Assembly: GCA_028694915.1 (NCBI GenBank)
Contig: JAQVJY010000001.1
Coordinates: forward strand, 62,001 to 126,000
Direction of reading: 5' to 3'
Origin: Paludibacteraceae bacterium
Lineage (GTDB): Bacteria > Bacteroidota > Bacteroidia > Bacteroidales > Paludibacteraceae
DNA length: 64,000 bases
Position numbers and translations under genes: made by a program. A model generated the notes under the pieces. It had not been told where the DNA came from. It did not search any database and saw only the letters and a list, made by a program, of their open reading frames with translations. Of the stretch, positions 8,565 through 18,081 are shown in pieces (within the stretch, counting starts at the first letter, position 1; the number at the start of each line of letters is the position of its first letter).

Positions 8565-8933
8565 TTAAGCTTTTGGTTGTGGAGTGGATGTTGTTTGGCT
8601 CATGTCACAAGTGCCAGAGAAAATAGCTTTAGGTTCAATCATTAATGTTTTGGTTTTGATTTCACCAACTATTTTTGCGGTCTCTTTCAACGACAATAAT
8701 TCTGAAACAATAATTTTGCCATTCACATGACCCATAATTTCTGCATTTTGACAATTTAAGTTCCCTCTGAGTGTTCCTTGTGGCCCAATGACTACTTTGC
8801 CTGAACAAGCAATATCGCCTTCTACTTCACCGTCAATACGAAAATCACTATCTGCACTAATATTTCCTTTGATTTTGCTACCAGTAGCTAAAACGTTGTG
8901 TGCAATGCCCGAATTTACAATTTCTTTTGCCAT
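8565..8933 (-). CDS. Bactofilin (polymer-forming cytoskeletal protein)
   Basis: A 122-residue bactofilin. After a short head (about 17 residues) come successive beta-helix turns: IKGNISADSDFRIDGEVEGDIACSG is split over two turns, then VVIGPQGTLRGNLNCQNAEIMG and VNGKIIVSELLSLKET. Bactofilins polymerise without nucleotide and scaffold wall enzymes or localised structures. The short proline/threonine-rich tail ends in TPQPKA. It is a single gene facing deoD. Upstream, CAAAATAA at 8979-8986 is a one-mismatch -7 element on the minus strand. Confidence 0.92.
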   Translation of the reverse strand: MAKEIVNSGIAHNVLATGSKIKGNISADSDFRIDGEVEGDIACSGKVVIGPQGTLRGNLNCQNAEIMGHVNGKIIVSELLSLKETAKIVGEIKTKTLMIEPKAIFSGTCDMSQTTSTPQPKA

Positions 8934-9304
8934 TATCTTCTGTTTTTCTTATAGTTGAATTGATTTGAAAAATCTATGCAAAATAACACTATTTTTTTGA
9001 CTTATCAAAATTATACTCCATTTCTTTCTTGCTTTTAGATTTGCTAGTGAAAATTTGAATATTAATCACATGTTCCTGGTTATTTGGTACGCTATTTGCT
9101 AATATCGAAATCTTTTTTTACGTGTTTTATAACAGTTTTTTATAACTCGTAGGAAACTTAAATACTTTTTTAGTTTCCTATATATATCTATAAATCAATT
9201 TGTTATTAAATATATTTAAAAAATTATTTATTTTTAACATAAATAATAGATATTGTTTTGAGTGTAATATCTATCTTTGCATCGAACTTAAAACAAGATG
9301 GTAC
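8934..9304. other. AT-rich divergent intergenic region with repeats (bactofilin / TetR operon)
   Basis: This 371-base gap holds no gene. It contains a direct repeat TTTTATAAC (9125-9133 and 9138-9146), an inverted repeat TAGGAAACT...AGTTTCCTA (9150-9158 and 9172-9180), and the TetR promoter with a second inverted repeat described separately. An open frame from 9200 runs into TetR, but it begins upstream of the promoter and is probably not translated. Confidence 0.6.
9246..9279 (+). promoter_or_regulatory. TetR/RND operon promoter with overlapping candidate operator
   Basis: TATCTTTG at 9272-9279 is a perfect -7 element and TTG at 9253-9255 a possible -33. A perfect inverted repeat, ATAGATATT (9246-9254) and AATATCTAT (9266-9274) with 11 bases between, covers both elements. 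A TetR-family repressor bound here would block polymerase, which suggests autorepression of the efflux operon. Confidence 0.6.
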
Positions 9305-9910
9305 GTGGATGTAAAGGAAAAAATATTAAAATCAGCTTCAGATCTTTTTTTGAAATATGGTCTACGCAGTGTAAGTATTGATGATATTTGTAATGAGTTA
9401 CATATATCAAAAAAAACCTTTTATGCACACTTTAAGCAGAAAGAAGAGTTGGTAGAAAGTTTGTTGGCTCAAATGCGCTGTAAACATGATTCTGCCACTC
9501 AGCCATCGTTTAACGATGAAAATGTGATTGATATGTTGCTTAACAATACGAGTCGATTTAAGTCCAGTGGTATGGCCGAAAAACACATCAACTTTTTTTA
9601 CGATTTACAAAAATATTATCCCGAAATCAGTGTGCAGCACGATTTGGCCATGAATAAACAAAAAGTAGAACAGACAAAAATGGTTTTACATAAAGGGATT
9701 GAGCAAGGGTTGTTTCGTGCAGATATGAATGTGGATGCCATGGCATTATTTGGACACATTAAATTCACCCAAGTATTTCAGGAGTTGCGTGAAAAAGCAG
9801 ACTTGACAATTTCTCAAACTGTCGATTTTATATTGGAAGCGTTTTTCCGATTAGTAACCACCGAAAAGGGATTAGAGTATTATTTGTCGAATAAGAAACA
9901 AAATAAATAA
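9305..9910 (+). CDS. TetR/AcrR family transcriptional regulator
   Basis: A 201-residue repressor-type regulator. The N-terminal helix-turn-helix begins EKILKSASDLFLKYG and continues SIDDICNELHISKKTFYAHF, a textbook TetR DNA-binding domain (about residues 5-50). The remaining 150 residues are the helical ligand-binding/dimer domain. The reading frame is open from 9200, but the promoter lies at 9253-9279, so the GTG at 9305 is the better start and leaves almost no extra N-terminus. It is the first gene of the TolC-MFP-RND operon, 28 bases before the TolC-like gene, and probably senses a toxic compound or membrane lipid. Confidence 0.9.
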   Translation: MDVKEKILKSASDLFLKYGLRSVSIDDICNELHISKKTFYAHFKQKEELVESLLAQMRCKHDSATQPSFNDENVIDMLLNNTSRFKSSGMAEKHINFFYDLQKYYPEISVQHDLAMNKQKVEQTKMVLHKGIEQGLFRADMNVDAMALFGHIKFTQVFQELREKADLTISQTVDFILEAFFRLVTTEKGLEYYLSNKKQNK

Positions 9911-9938
9911 ATACAGATTAGGTAAATTAGGTAGAATT

Positions 9939-11225
9939 ATGCAAAAGAAAATTTTAATTTTAATGGTTACGGTGTTGAGCTCTTTCTCTTTAGTGGCTCA
10001 AGATTCGTTGCATTTGTCACTGTCGCTTAAAGAGGCAGAGACTTATGCGTTAGAGCACAATCGTACGATGCAAAACGCATCGTTGGATGTGAAAAAAGCG
10101 TATGCTGCTCGTTGGCAAACTATAGCTTCTATGTTGCCTCAAGTGAGTGCTTCGCTCGATTATTCCAATATGTGTGGTTATGAAATGACCATCATGGGAG
10201 GGAGAATTGCTATGCCTCCATCTGGAACGTTTGCCGTTACGGCATCGGTTGCTTTGAGTGGTTCGCAAGTGGTAGCTACTTTATTGAATAATATTGCTAT
10301 CGAAATGTCTGATATTTCGGTGAAGAAAACAGAGCAAACTATAACCTCTAACGTGGCAAACTTATATATGTCTATTTTGGCGATGGAAAAAACGGCTGGT
10401 TTACTTGACCAGAATTTAAAGAACTTGGAAAAATTGTATCAAAGTACGTCGAATGCTGTTAAAGTTGGTGTTTCGGAACAAACCGATGCCGATCAGATTT
10501 CGGTGCAAGTATCGTCTATGCAAAGTAGAATTAATGCCACCAAACGTTCGTTAGAAATGTTATACAACTCATTGGCGTTACAACTTGGTCAAGGCGTTGA
10601 TTATCAAATCACGTTAACGCAGAATTTGACTGATGTAATGAATGCTGATGCGGCTATGGAATTACTCTATACAGATTTCAATCTGGATCAGAATTATGAT
10701 TATCAATTACTCAAAAAGAATACAGAGCTTTCTAAAAAACAGATTACGTTGGCAGCTATGGATTATGTGCCTACGGTAAGTGCTTTCTATCAATATTCTG
10801 CCAAGGAATATTTTAGCGATGAACCCACTATGAATATGACAGCTCCTAATGTGGTTGGTGTGTCGTTGAAAGTGCCAATTTGGTCGAGTGGTAGACGTGC
10901 GGCCTCGGTGTCTGAGAAAAAAATTGCTTACCAAACGGCTCAAAATACATTGACCGACACTGAAAATGCGCTTCGCGTGCAAGATAAGCAACTACGTTAT
11001 AATTTAAGTTCTGCTTATGAAAATTATCAAACACAGACCAAAAATTTAGATGTTTCGCAACGTGTATTTGATAATATTTCAAAAAAATACGAACAAGGTT
11101 ATGCTTCAAGTACAGATGTTACCAATTCTAGTATGTCGCTTTTGACCGCTCAGAGTAATTATATTTCAGCTATTCTCGAAATGGTAAATGCACATATCGA
11201 TTTGAAAAAACTTTTGAATAAATAA
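9939..11225 (+). CDS. TolC-family outer-membrane efflux protein
   Basis: A 428-residue outer-membrane channel subunit. A cleavable signal peptide (KKILILMVTVLSSFSLVAQ) is followed by two OEP repeats with long amphipathic helices. Landmarks are LSLKEAETYALEHN near residue 27, SVSLKVPIWSSGRR-like LKVPIWSSGRR near 310, and KKYEQGYASSTDVTNS near the end. Three subunits would form the beta-barrel and periplasmic tunnel docking to the adaptor and pump encoded next. The gap to the adaptor gene is 19 bases. Confidence 0.9.
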   Translation: MQKKILILMVTVLSSFSLVAQDSLHLSLSLKEAETYALEHNRTMQNASLDVKKAYAARWQTIASMLPQVSASLDYSNMCGYEMTIMGGRIAMPPSGTFAVTASVALSGSQVVATLLNNIAIEMSDISVKKTEQTITSNVANLYMSILAMEKTAGLLDQNLKNLEKLYQSTSNAVKVGVSEQTDADQISVQVSSMQSRINATKRSLEMLYNSLALQLGQGVDYQITLTQNLTDVMNADAAMELLYTDFNLDQNYDYQLLKKNTELSKKQITLAAMDYVPTVSAFYQYSAKEYFSDEPTMNMTAPNVVGVSLKVPIWSSGRRAASVSEKKIAYQTAQNTLTDTENALRVQDKQLRYNLSSAYENYQTQTKNLDVSQRVFDNISKKYEQGYASSTDVTNSSMSLLTAQSNYISAILEMVNAHIDLKKLLNK

Positions 11226-11244
11226 AATAAGTCATAAAAAATAA

Positions 11245-12288
11245 ATGAATAAAACGATGAAAACAATTAAGAACATGATGTTCATTGCCTTAGTAATACT
11301 TTTTGCTAGTTGTGGTAAAACAGAAAAGGCTTCAGAATCAACCGATACAAATCAAGATAGTCGAGTTGAACAAGTGCAAACCTCACCTTTATCAAAAACT
11401 ACTATCGCACGTGAAATAGAGTTGTCTACAACACTTCAAGGCTATGAAACTGTAAATGTAGCTCCTTCTTTAAATGGTAAAATAGAACATATTTTTGTGG
11501 AAGTTGGTGCTGCTGTATCAAAAGGACAGTTATTAGTTCGTATGGATCAAAACCAATATAACACAACTAAATTAACTTATGCTAATTTGGGTGTCGAGTT
11601 GGCTCGTATGGAGGCTTTAAAAGAGAGTGGAACTATTTCTCAACAAACGTATGATCGAACAAAATTGAGCTACGACCAAACTAAAGAAAATTTGGAATTC
11701 TTAGAAAAGAATACCTATGTGAAAGCTCCTTTTTCTGGTGTTATTTCAGCCAAGAATTATGAAGATGGCGAATTGTATGCAGGTCAACCAGTGTTAGTGT
11801 TAACTCAAATCAACACTCTCAAAGCATTAATTAATGTACCAGAATCTAATTTCCCATTGATTAAGAAAGGCCAAAAAGTTAATTTGCATTCAGAAATTTA
11901 TCCTGACAAAGCCTTTCCTGCAACTATTGAGGTCGTTTATCCTACTATTGATGCAACAACCCATACGTTTCAGGTAAAATTAAATATACCAAATTCGTCG
12001 TTAGCGCTTCGTCCAGGTATGTTTGTGCGTACAACTTTGGCTTTAGGTAAAGTGGATGCCATTATGGCTCCTTATCAAGCAGTTTTAAAATTAGTGGGAT
12101 CTAACGAACGTTATGTGTTTGTAAATAAAGGTGGAGTAGCTAAGCGTGTGAGTGTAAACTTGGGTCAACGTTTTGATGATATGGTGGAATTAGTTTCCAC
12201 AGAATTGGTCGAAGGTGACGAGTTGGTAACACTTGGTCAAGCCAAATTGGTGGATGGTTCTAAATTAAATGTGGTAAAGAAGAACTAG
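11245..12288 (+). CDS. RND efflux periplasmic adaptor lipoprotein (membrane fusion protein)
   Basis: A 347-residue adaptor linking pump and TolC channel. It is a lipoprotein: the hydrophobic signal ends at lipobox LFASC with the cysteine at about residue 23 (or 19 if translation starts at the second ATG, 11257). Next come the lipoyl half-motif (NVAPSLNGKIEHIFVEVGAAVSKGQ), a short helical hairpin, the second lipoyl half (YVKAPFSGVISAKNYEDGE) and beta-barrel and membrane-proximal domains. The helical hairpin is short compared with AcrA. It lies between the outer-membrane and inner-membrane pump genes. Confidence 0.92.
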   Translation: MNKTMKTIKNMMFIALVILFASCGKTEKASESTDTNQDSRVEQVQTSPLSKTTIAREIELSTTLQGYETVNVAPSLNGKIEHIFVEVGAAVSKGQLLVRMDQNQYNTTKLTYANLGVELARMEALKESGTISQQTYDRTKLSYDQTKENLEFLEKNTYVKAPFSGVISAKNYEDGELYAGQPVLVLTQINTLKALINVPESNFPLIKKGQKVNLHSEIYPDKAFPATIEVVYPTIDATTHTFQVKLNIPNSSLALRPGMFVRTTLALGKVDAIMAPYQAVLKLVGSNERYVFVNKGGVAKRVSVNLGQRFDDMVELVSTELVEGDELVTLGQAKLVDGSKLNVVKKN

Positions 12289-12342
12289 AAGTTAGAGATT
12301 GTAATAAAGGAATTTTTATTCAAAATTCAATAAGAAATAACA

Positions 12343-15300
12343 ATGAGTATTTATAAATCAGCTATTAATAAACCGGTTACGACTATTTTGATTTTCGTGG
12401 CGGTGATAATCATAGGCCTGTTTTCATTCTTGAAACTACCTATTGATCAATTTCCTGAAATGGAACCACCGTATATTACGGTAATGACTACATATCCTGG
12501 TGCTAGTGCCAGCGAAGTGGAAACAAATGTGACTAAGTTGCTCGAAAACAGTTTGAACTCTGTGGATGGGCTTAAGGAACTTACTTCAACTTCCAAAGAT
12601 AACATGTCTATGGTGATGCTTGAAATGGAGTGGGGTACCAACTTAGATGAAGTTATCAATGACGTGCGTTCATACATTGATATGACCAAAGATAACTTAC
12701 CTAGTGGATGTTCTAATCCTTTCATATTCAAGTTTAGTTCTAGTGCTATGCCAATTCTTCAGTACGCTATTACCGCTAACGAAAGTTATCCCGGTTTGGA
12801 TAAGTTGCTGAATGATGATGTAATGCCTCAGTTGAACCGAGTTGATGGTATTGGTAACTTATCATTGTCTGGATCGCCAGAACGTTATATATATGTGGAT
12901 ATTAATCAAGAAAAACTAGATGCTTACCATATTTCTCTTGAGGCTGTTGGGCAAGCTGTAAGCAACAATAATTTGAACTTATCGTCGGGTACTGTGAAGA
13001 TGGAAAAAGAACAGTATCAATTACAAGTGCGTAGCGAGTATGTTCAAAGTTCCGAAATCAATGACATTGTGGTGACCACCACGCCTGATGGTAAACAAGT
13101 GTATGTGCGTGATATTGCTGTTGTGCGTGATACGATTAAAGACTTAAGTCTTGATGAAAAAACCAATGGACGTGAAAGTGTACGTTTGATTGTGACCAAA
13201 CAATCCGGTGCTAATACGGTTCAAATATGTAAGGACGTACAAGCCGAAATGGCTAAGATTCAGAAACGACTACCTTCCGACGTTAAGATTGACGTAATTT
13301 ATGATTCTTCTGATTACATTAAAAATGCCGTTTATAGCTTGGAAGAATCAATTATGTATGCGCTTATCTTTGTTGTATTAGTTGTGCTATTCTTCTTGGG
13401 AAAATGGCGAGCGACATTGATTATTGGGTTAACTATACCAATTTCTTTAGTGGTGTCATTTATCTATCTGCTTTTTGTCGACAGTTCGTTAAATATCATT
13501 TCACTATCGTCGCTTACTGTTGCTATTGGTATGGTGGTGGATGATGCCATTGTGGTGCTCGAAAATATATCAAAACATATTGATCGAGGTTCCAATCCGC
13601 GAGAAGCATCCATTTATGCTACCAATGAGGTATGGACTTCAGTAATCGCTACTACATTGGTTATTGTAGCTGTATTTGTGCCTCTAACCATGCTTAATGG
13701 TATGGCTGGTATTATGTTCAAAGAGTTGGGGTGGATTGTGACTATTGTTGTATGTACTTCAACACTGGTAGCTATTACTTTGACTCCTATGTTGAGTTCA
13801 AAATTATTGAAACCACACAAAGTCCATATCGACGAAAATGGACAGATTGTGGAAGAACAACCTAAAATAGATTGGTATCAAAAATATGTGGTTGGTTTAT
13901 TGGACAAAGTAGACGCTTGGTATGCTAAGGTTCTACATGTTTGTTTGAATCATAAAGCGGTTACTTTGATTGTTGTTGTGGCTATCTTTTTGGCTTCGTT
14001 AATCCCTGCATTTATGGGATTTATCGGTACCGACTTTATGCAACAAGGCGATAATGGACGTTTAAGTGTACAGGTAGAGTTACAACGTGGTACGCGTATC
14101 GAAGAAACATTGAAAACGGCACGTCTGCTTGAAACACGTTTCCAAGTTTTAGCTCCTGAAATTAGAATGATTAATACATCTGCGGGTTCTAATGATGACG
14201 CTAATGTTTCAGCCATTTTTTCATCAACTACCAACAATAAAATTTCGATGACCGTTGTTTGTAATAAAAAATATGAACGCGAACGTTCTATTGATGAAAT
14301 CGCCGAAGTGTTACGTAAAGAATTGGATAATTATCCTGAAATTATTGACTATCAATGTACGGTTGGTGGTGGTATGCGTGGTATGGTGGGAGGATCGTCT
14401 ACGGTTGATGTCGAAATTTATGGCTACGACTTCGCTAAGACATCTTTATTGGCTGAGAAGATTAAACGTATGGTGAGTGATAGTATTCCTGGTGCTCGTG
14501 ATATCAATGTTGATAGAGATGATGATCGTGCAGAGCTTAAGATTGTTGTGGATAAGGAAAAAATTGCTCGTCAAAATTTAAATTCAGTGGCTATTTCTAG
14601 TTATGTACGTAATCGCGTAAATGGGATGGCAGTAGGCTATTTGAAAGAAGATGGTGATGAATATAATATAGTTGTACGTTTACAGGAAGAAAATCGGAAT
14701 ACTTTAACAGATATTCAGGATTTAACAATTCCTACACCAATGGGCAAACAGTTAAAATTAAGTGAAGTGGCTAATATTGAAGAATATTGGACACCTCCAA
14801 CCATTGCTCGTAAAAATCGTCAACGTATTGTTCGTGTGCAAATTACACCATATAAAACATCGTTAGGAGAATTGGCTACAGATGTTCAGGCCGTTATGGA
14901 ACATATCGAGATTCCACAAGGTGTCTCGGTTCGCTTGGCTGGTGATTATGAAGAACAACAGGAAACGTTTGGTGATTTATTGTTACTTCTAGCATTAATT
15001 GTCCTATTAGTCTATATTGTAATGGCCTCACAATTTGAATCCTTTGCTAAGCCTTCTATTATTATGATGTCTGTGCCTTTTGCTATTACTGGTGTTATTT
15101 TATCTCTTTGGATTACAGGAACATCTCTTGATATGATTGGTGCTTTGGGTGTTATCATGTTGGTGGGTATTGTAGTGAAGAACGGTATTGTGTTGGTGGA
15201 TTACACTAACTTGATGCGTGACCGTGGTTACGAACTGAATGAGGCCATTGCTATGTCTGGTGCTTCACGTTTACGTCCTGTATTGATGACCGCTTTTACT

Positions 15301-15534
15301 ACGATTCTTGGTATGTTACCTATGGCGTTGAGTAATAGTGAAGGATCTGAAATGTGGAAACCTATGGGTATTGTAGTAATTGGTGGCTTGTTGGTGTCTA
15401 CTCTAGTAACGCTTATTGTAGTTCCTATTCTATATGCAGTCATGTCTCGTCATGGCGAACGTGATAAAGAGAAAAAGAATCGTGAAACATTTATTTTTAT
15501 GCAATTATCGGATAAAGATAAAGACGCTAAATAA
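12343..15534 (+). CDS. RND-family efflux transporter, inner-membrane pump (AcrB/HAE1-like)
   Basis: A 1063-residue proton-driven pump. The standard RND order is visible: TM1 (residues 10-30), a large periplasmic domain beginning PEMEPPYITVMTTYPGASASEVE, TM2-6 with the proton-relay aspartates in VAIGMVVDDAIVVLEN (about 400-415), a second periplasmic loop, and TM8-12 with GIVVKNGIVLVDY. The paired aspartates in TM4 and the lysine in TM10 match hydrophobe/amphiphile pumps, not heavy-metal CzcA types. The TetR regulator suggests drug, detergent or fatty-acid export. The C-terminal tail is short and charged. Confidence 0.95.
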   Translation: MSIYKSAINKPVTTILIFVAVIIIGLFSFLKLPIDQFPEMEPPYITVMTTYPGASASEVETNVTKLLENSLNSVDGLKELTSTSKDNMSMVMLEMEWGTNLDEVINDVRSYIDMTKDNLPSGCSNPFIFKFSSSAMPILQYAITANESYPGLDKLLNDDVMPQLNRVDGIGNLSLSGSPERYIYVDINQEKLDAYHISLEAVGQAVSNNNLNLSSGTVKMEKEQYQLQVRSEYVQSSEINDIVVTTTPDGKQVYVRDIAVVRDTIKDLSLDEKTNGRESVRLIVTKQSGANTVQICKDVQAEMAKIQKRLPSDVKIDVIYDSSDYIKNAVYSLEESIMYALIFVVLVVLFFLGKWRATLIIGLTIPISLVVSFIYLLFVDSSLNIISLSSLTVAIGMVVDDAIVVLENISKHIDRGSNPREASIYATNEVWTSVIATTLVIVAVFVPLTMLNGMAGIMFKELGWIVTIVVCTSTLVAITLTPMLSSKLLKPHKVHIDENGQIVEEQPKIDWYQKYVVGLLDKVDAWYAKVLHVCLNHKAVTLIVVVAIFLASLIPAFMGFIGTDFMQQGDNGRLSVQVELQRGTRIEETLKTARLLETRFQVLAPEIRMINTSAGSNDDANVSAIFSSTTNNKISMTVVCNKKYERERSIDEIAEVLRKELDNYPEIIDYQCTVGGGMRGMVGGSSTVDVEIYGYDFAKTSLLAEKIKRMVSDSIPGARDINVDRDDDRAELKIVVDKEKIARQNLNSVAISSYVRNRVNGMAVGYLKEDGDEYNIVVRLQEENRNTLTDIQDLTIPTPMGKQLKLSEVANIEEYWTPPTIARKNRQRIVRVQITPYKTSLGELATDVQAVMEHIEIPQGVSVRLAGDYEEQQETFGDLLLLLALIVLLVYIVMASQFESFAKPSIIMMSVPFAITGVILSLWITGTSLDMIGALGVIMLVGIVVKNGIVLVDYTNLMRDRGYELNEAIAMSGASRLRPVLMTAFTTILGMLPMALSNSEGSEMWKPMGIVVIGGLLVSTLVTLIVVPILYAVMSRHGERDKEKKNRETFIFMQLSDKDKDAK

Positions 15535-15561
15535 ATTAATGAACGTAATAATTAAAGAACT

Positions 15562-15855
15562 ATGAAATCAGTATTTATTGTATTTAATCAAGCGAATACC
15601 GAACGTGTCGAATATATGTTAGATCAATTGAAAATCAGTGGTTTTACATTTTTCGAACAAGTTCAGGGGCGTGGTACCAATGGTGGAGAGCCACGTCGTG
15701 GTTCGCACACTTGGCCTGAAATGAATTCAGCGGTGATGACCGTTGTGGAGGATGACCAAGTAGCTGTTCTGTTGAGTACCGTTAAAAAGTTGGACAACCG
15801 AAATAAAGAAATTGGTGTTCGTGCTTTTGTTTGGAATATAGAAGCTACCGTATAA
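15562..15855 (+). CDS. Small PII-like protein at the end of the RND operon
   Basis: A 97-residue protein with the size and beta-alpha-beta pattern of the PII/CutA ferredoxin-like fold: strand KSVFIVFN (residues 2-9), helix NTERVEYMLDQLKIS, strand GFTFFEQVQGRG, and a later strand QVAVLLSTVKKLD. GRGTNGGEPRRGSH (about 36-49) lies where PII proteins have their flexible T-loop. It is 27 bases after the pump gene, followed by a terminator, so it is the fifth gene of the efflux operon. A regulator of pump activity or a sensor is plausible, but no function is shown. It lacks the PII uridylylation tyrosine motif. Confidence 0.6.
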   Translation: MKSVFIVFNQANTERVEYMLDQLKISGFTFFEQVQGRGTNGGEPRRGSHTWPEMNSAVMTVVEDDQVAVLLSTVKKLDNRNKEIGVRAFVWNIEATV

Positions 15856-15885
15856 TCTATTGAACTAAAATAGTCGGTGCTTGTT

Positions 15886-15921
15886 AAGGCTTTCGCTCAT
15901 GAGTGGCGAAAGCCTTTTTTA
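15886..15921 (+). terminator. Rho-independent terminator of the efflux operon
   Basis: AAGGCTTTCGC and GCGAAAGCCTT enclose a nine-base loop and are followed by T's. It ends the TetR-TolC-MFP-RND-PII-like transcript. Confidence 0.9.
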
Positions 15922-16138
15922 TGCCTGAAAAGTATGCTATATAACACTTATACAGAGACCAAACTTTTATTTTTTTGTATTTTTTGCTCTGTTGTTTTAA
16001 ATTAATAATTTGATTTATAATTATTTAGTTTTTATTTTATATATCTATGTTTTTTTTGAATAACCAAATTATTTTATAAAAATTTCTCTGTAATTTTCAC
16101 TACCTTTGCAGTCGATTTTAAGGTAAAAAATATAGTAA
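15922..16138 (+). promoter_or_regulatory. AT-rich leader and promoter of typA
   Basis: TACCTTTG at 16101-16108 is a perfect -7 element 30 bases before the typA ATG. No TTG sits at the preferred -33 position. The preceding 180 bases are very AT-rich, with no gene or repeat that I can define. Confidence 0.55.
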
Positions 16139-17938
16139 ATGCAAAACATTAGAAACATAGCTATTATTGCTCACGTTGACCATGGTAAAACAACGTTGGT
16201 TGATAAAATGCTACTTGCAGGTATGTTGTTTCGTGAGAATCAGCAATCTGGCGAATTAATTTTGGATAATAACGATTTGGAACGCGAACGCGGTATTACC
16301 ATTTTGTCCAAAAATGTATCCATCGATTACAAAGGTACCAAAATTAACATTATTGATACTCCAGGGCACGCCGACTTTGGTGGTGAGGTGGAACGTGTAT
16401 TGAACATGGCCGATGGCTGTCTGCTTCTCGTAGATGCCTTCGAAGGACCAATGCCACAAACACGCTTTGTACTTCAAAAAGCTATCAAATTGGGTTTAAA
16501 ACCAATTGTGGTTATCAATAAAGTAGATAAACCAAACTGTCGTCCCGACGAAGTTCAAGAAGCGGTGTTTGATTTAATGTTTAACTTGGATGCCACCGAA
16601 GATCAATTGGATTTTCATACTATTTATGGTTCAGCTAAACAAGGATGGATGGCAGAAGACTGGAAACAACCTTCGGATTCTATTATTCCTTTGTTAGACG
16701 CTATTATTGAACATATTCCTGCTCCAGAATACCAAGAAGGTGCTGCACAAATGTTGGTAACCTCGTTGGATTACTCGTCGTATGTTGGTCGTATTGCGGT
16801 TGGTCGTGTACATCGTGGTGAATTTAAAACCAATATGGATGTGGCACTCATCAAACGTGATGGAAAGGTCATTAAATCGAAAATTAAAGCACTGAATGTA
16901 TTCACTGGCTTAGGTCGTACCGAAGTACAATCAGTAGGTTCGGGTGATATTTGTGCTATGATTGGTATTGAAGGTTTTGAGATTGGTGATACTATCGCTG
17001 ATTTTGTTACACCAGACGCTTTGCCACCAATTGCGATTGATGAACCAACCATGAGTATGACTTTCACCAATAATGATTCACCTTTTTATGGACAAGATGG
17101 TAAATATGTGACTTCACGCCATATTCACGATCGTTTGATGAAAGAGTTGGATAAAAACTTGGCATTACGTGTCGAAAAATCAGAAACATCTGATGTGTGG
17201 CGCGTATCAGGCCGTGGTGTTTTGCACTTGTCGGTGTTAATTGAAACCATGCGTCGCGAAGGTTATGAATTACAAGTAGGTCAACCACAAGTTATTGTCA
17301 AAGATATTGATGGCGTAAAATGTGAGCCTATTGAACAATTAACGGTTAATGTACCTGAAGAATATTCAAGTAAAGTAATCGATATTGTAACTCGTCGTAA
17401 AGGCGAACTCACCATGATGGAAACCCAAAATGACCGCTTACAATTGGAATTTAAAATCCCTTCACGTGGTATCATTGGTATGCGTAATATTGTGTTGACT
17501 TTATCAGCAGGTGAGGCTATTATGGCGCATCGTTTCTTGGCTTATGAACCATGGAAAGGCGAAATCGAACGTCGTATGAATGGTTCGTTAATCGCCATGG
17601 AAACAGGAACTGCTTTTGCTTATGCTATTGATAAATTGCAAGATCGTGGACGTTTCTTTATTTTCCCACAACAAGAGATTTATGCCGGTCAGGTTGTTGG
17701 CGAAAATTCTAAAGAAGGTGATATTGTAGTAAATGTTACTAAATCTAAGAAATTAACCAATATGCGTGCTTCGGGTGCTGATGATAAAGCCCGTATGATT
17801 CCACCAGTGGTATTTAGTTTGGAAGAAACGCTCGAATATATTAAAGAAGATGAATATGCCGAAGTAACTCCAAATCATATTCGAATTCGAAAAATTCTGC
17901 TTGACGAGAATGCTCGTAAGCGCGATTCTAGAAAATAA
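16139..17938 (+). CDS. typA: Translational GTPase TypA/BipA
   Basis: A 599-residue EF-G-like GTPase that binds 70S ribosomes and assists 50S assembly, especially under stress or cold. The G domain shows all motifs: [10 protein letters not shown] (G1, residues 11-20), RGITI (switch I threonine), [11 protein letters not shown] (G3) and NKVDKP (G4). TypA-specific features are the C-terminal [16 protein letters not shown] region and the absence of EF-G domain IV. The tail [18 protein letters not shown] is typical. It is monocistronic with its own promoter and terminator. Confidence 0.97.
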   Translation: MQNIRNIAIIAHVDHGKTTLVDKMLLAGMLFRENQQSGELILDNNDLERERGITILSKNVSIDYKGTKINIIDTPGHADFGGEVERVLNMADGCLLLVDAFEGPMPQTRFVLQKAIKLGLKPIVVINKVDKPNCRPDEVQEAVFDLMFNLDATEDQLDFHTIYGSAKQGWMAEDWKQPSDSIIPLLDAIIEHIPAPEYQEGAAQMLVTSLDYSSYVGRIAVGRVHRGEFKTNMDVALIKRDGKVIKSKIKALNVFTGLGRTEVQSVGSGDICAMIGIEGFEIGDTIADFVTPDALPPIAIDEPTMSMTFTNNDSPFYGQDGKYVTSRHIHDRLMKELDKNLALRVEKSETSDVWRVSGRGVLHLSVLIETMRREGYELQVGQPQVIVKDIDGVKCEPIEQLTVNVPEEYSSKVIDIVTRRKGELTMMETQNDRLQLEFKIPSRGIIGMRNIVLTLSAGEAIMAHRFLAYEPWKGEIERRMNGSLIAMETGTAFAYAIDKLQDRGRFFIFPQQEIYAGQVVGENSKEGDIVVNVTKSKKLTNMRASGADDKARMIPPVVFSLEETLEYIKEDEYAEVTPNHIRIRKILLDENARKRDSRK

Positions 17939-17943
17939 GTAAT

Positions 17944-17976
17944 AAAATGGTCATTTCGTTTGAAGTGACCATTTTT
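17944..17976 (+). terminator. Rho-independent terminator of typA
   Basis: AAAATGGTCA and TGACCATTTT pair around a 12-base loop, with further T's downstream, directly after the typA stop codon. Confidence 0.85.
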
Positions 17977-18081
17977 ATTTCTACCTTGCGGGCGTTGAAG
18001 CGTGTCTAAGAAATGAAGGTAAATAATCTTGGCACGGAATTTGTCACTATGACATCATATTAACAGATAAAATTTTACATT

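Noticed and set aside
9200-9304. N-terminal extension of TetR from 9200
   Set aside because: It covers the TATCTTTG promoter and inverted repeat; TetR proteins begin close to the EKIL helix, so the GTG at 9305 is preferred.
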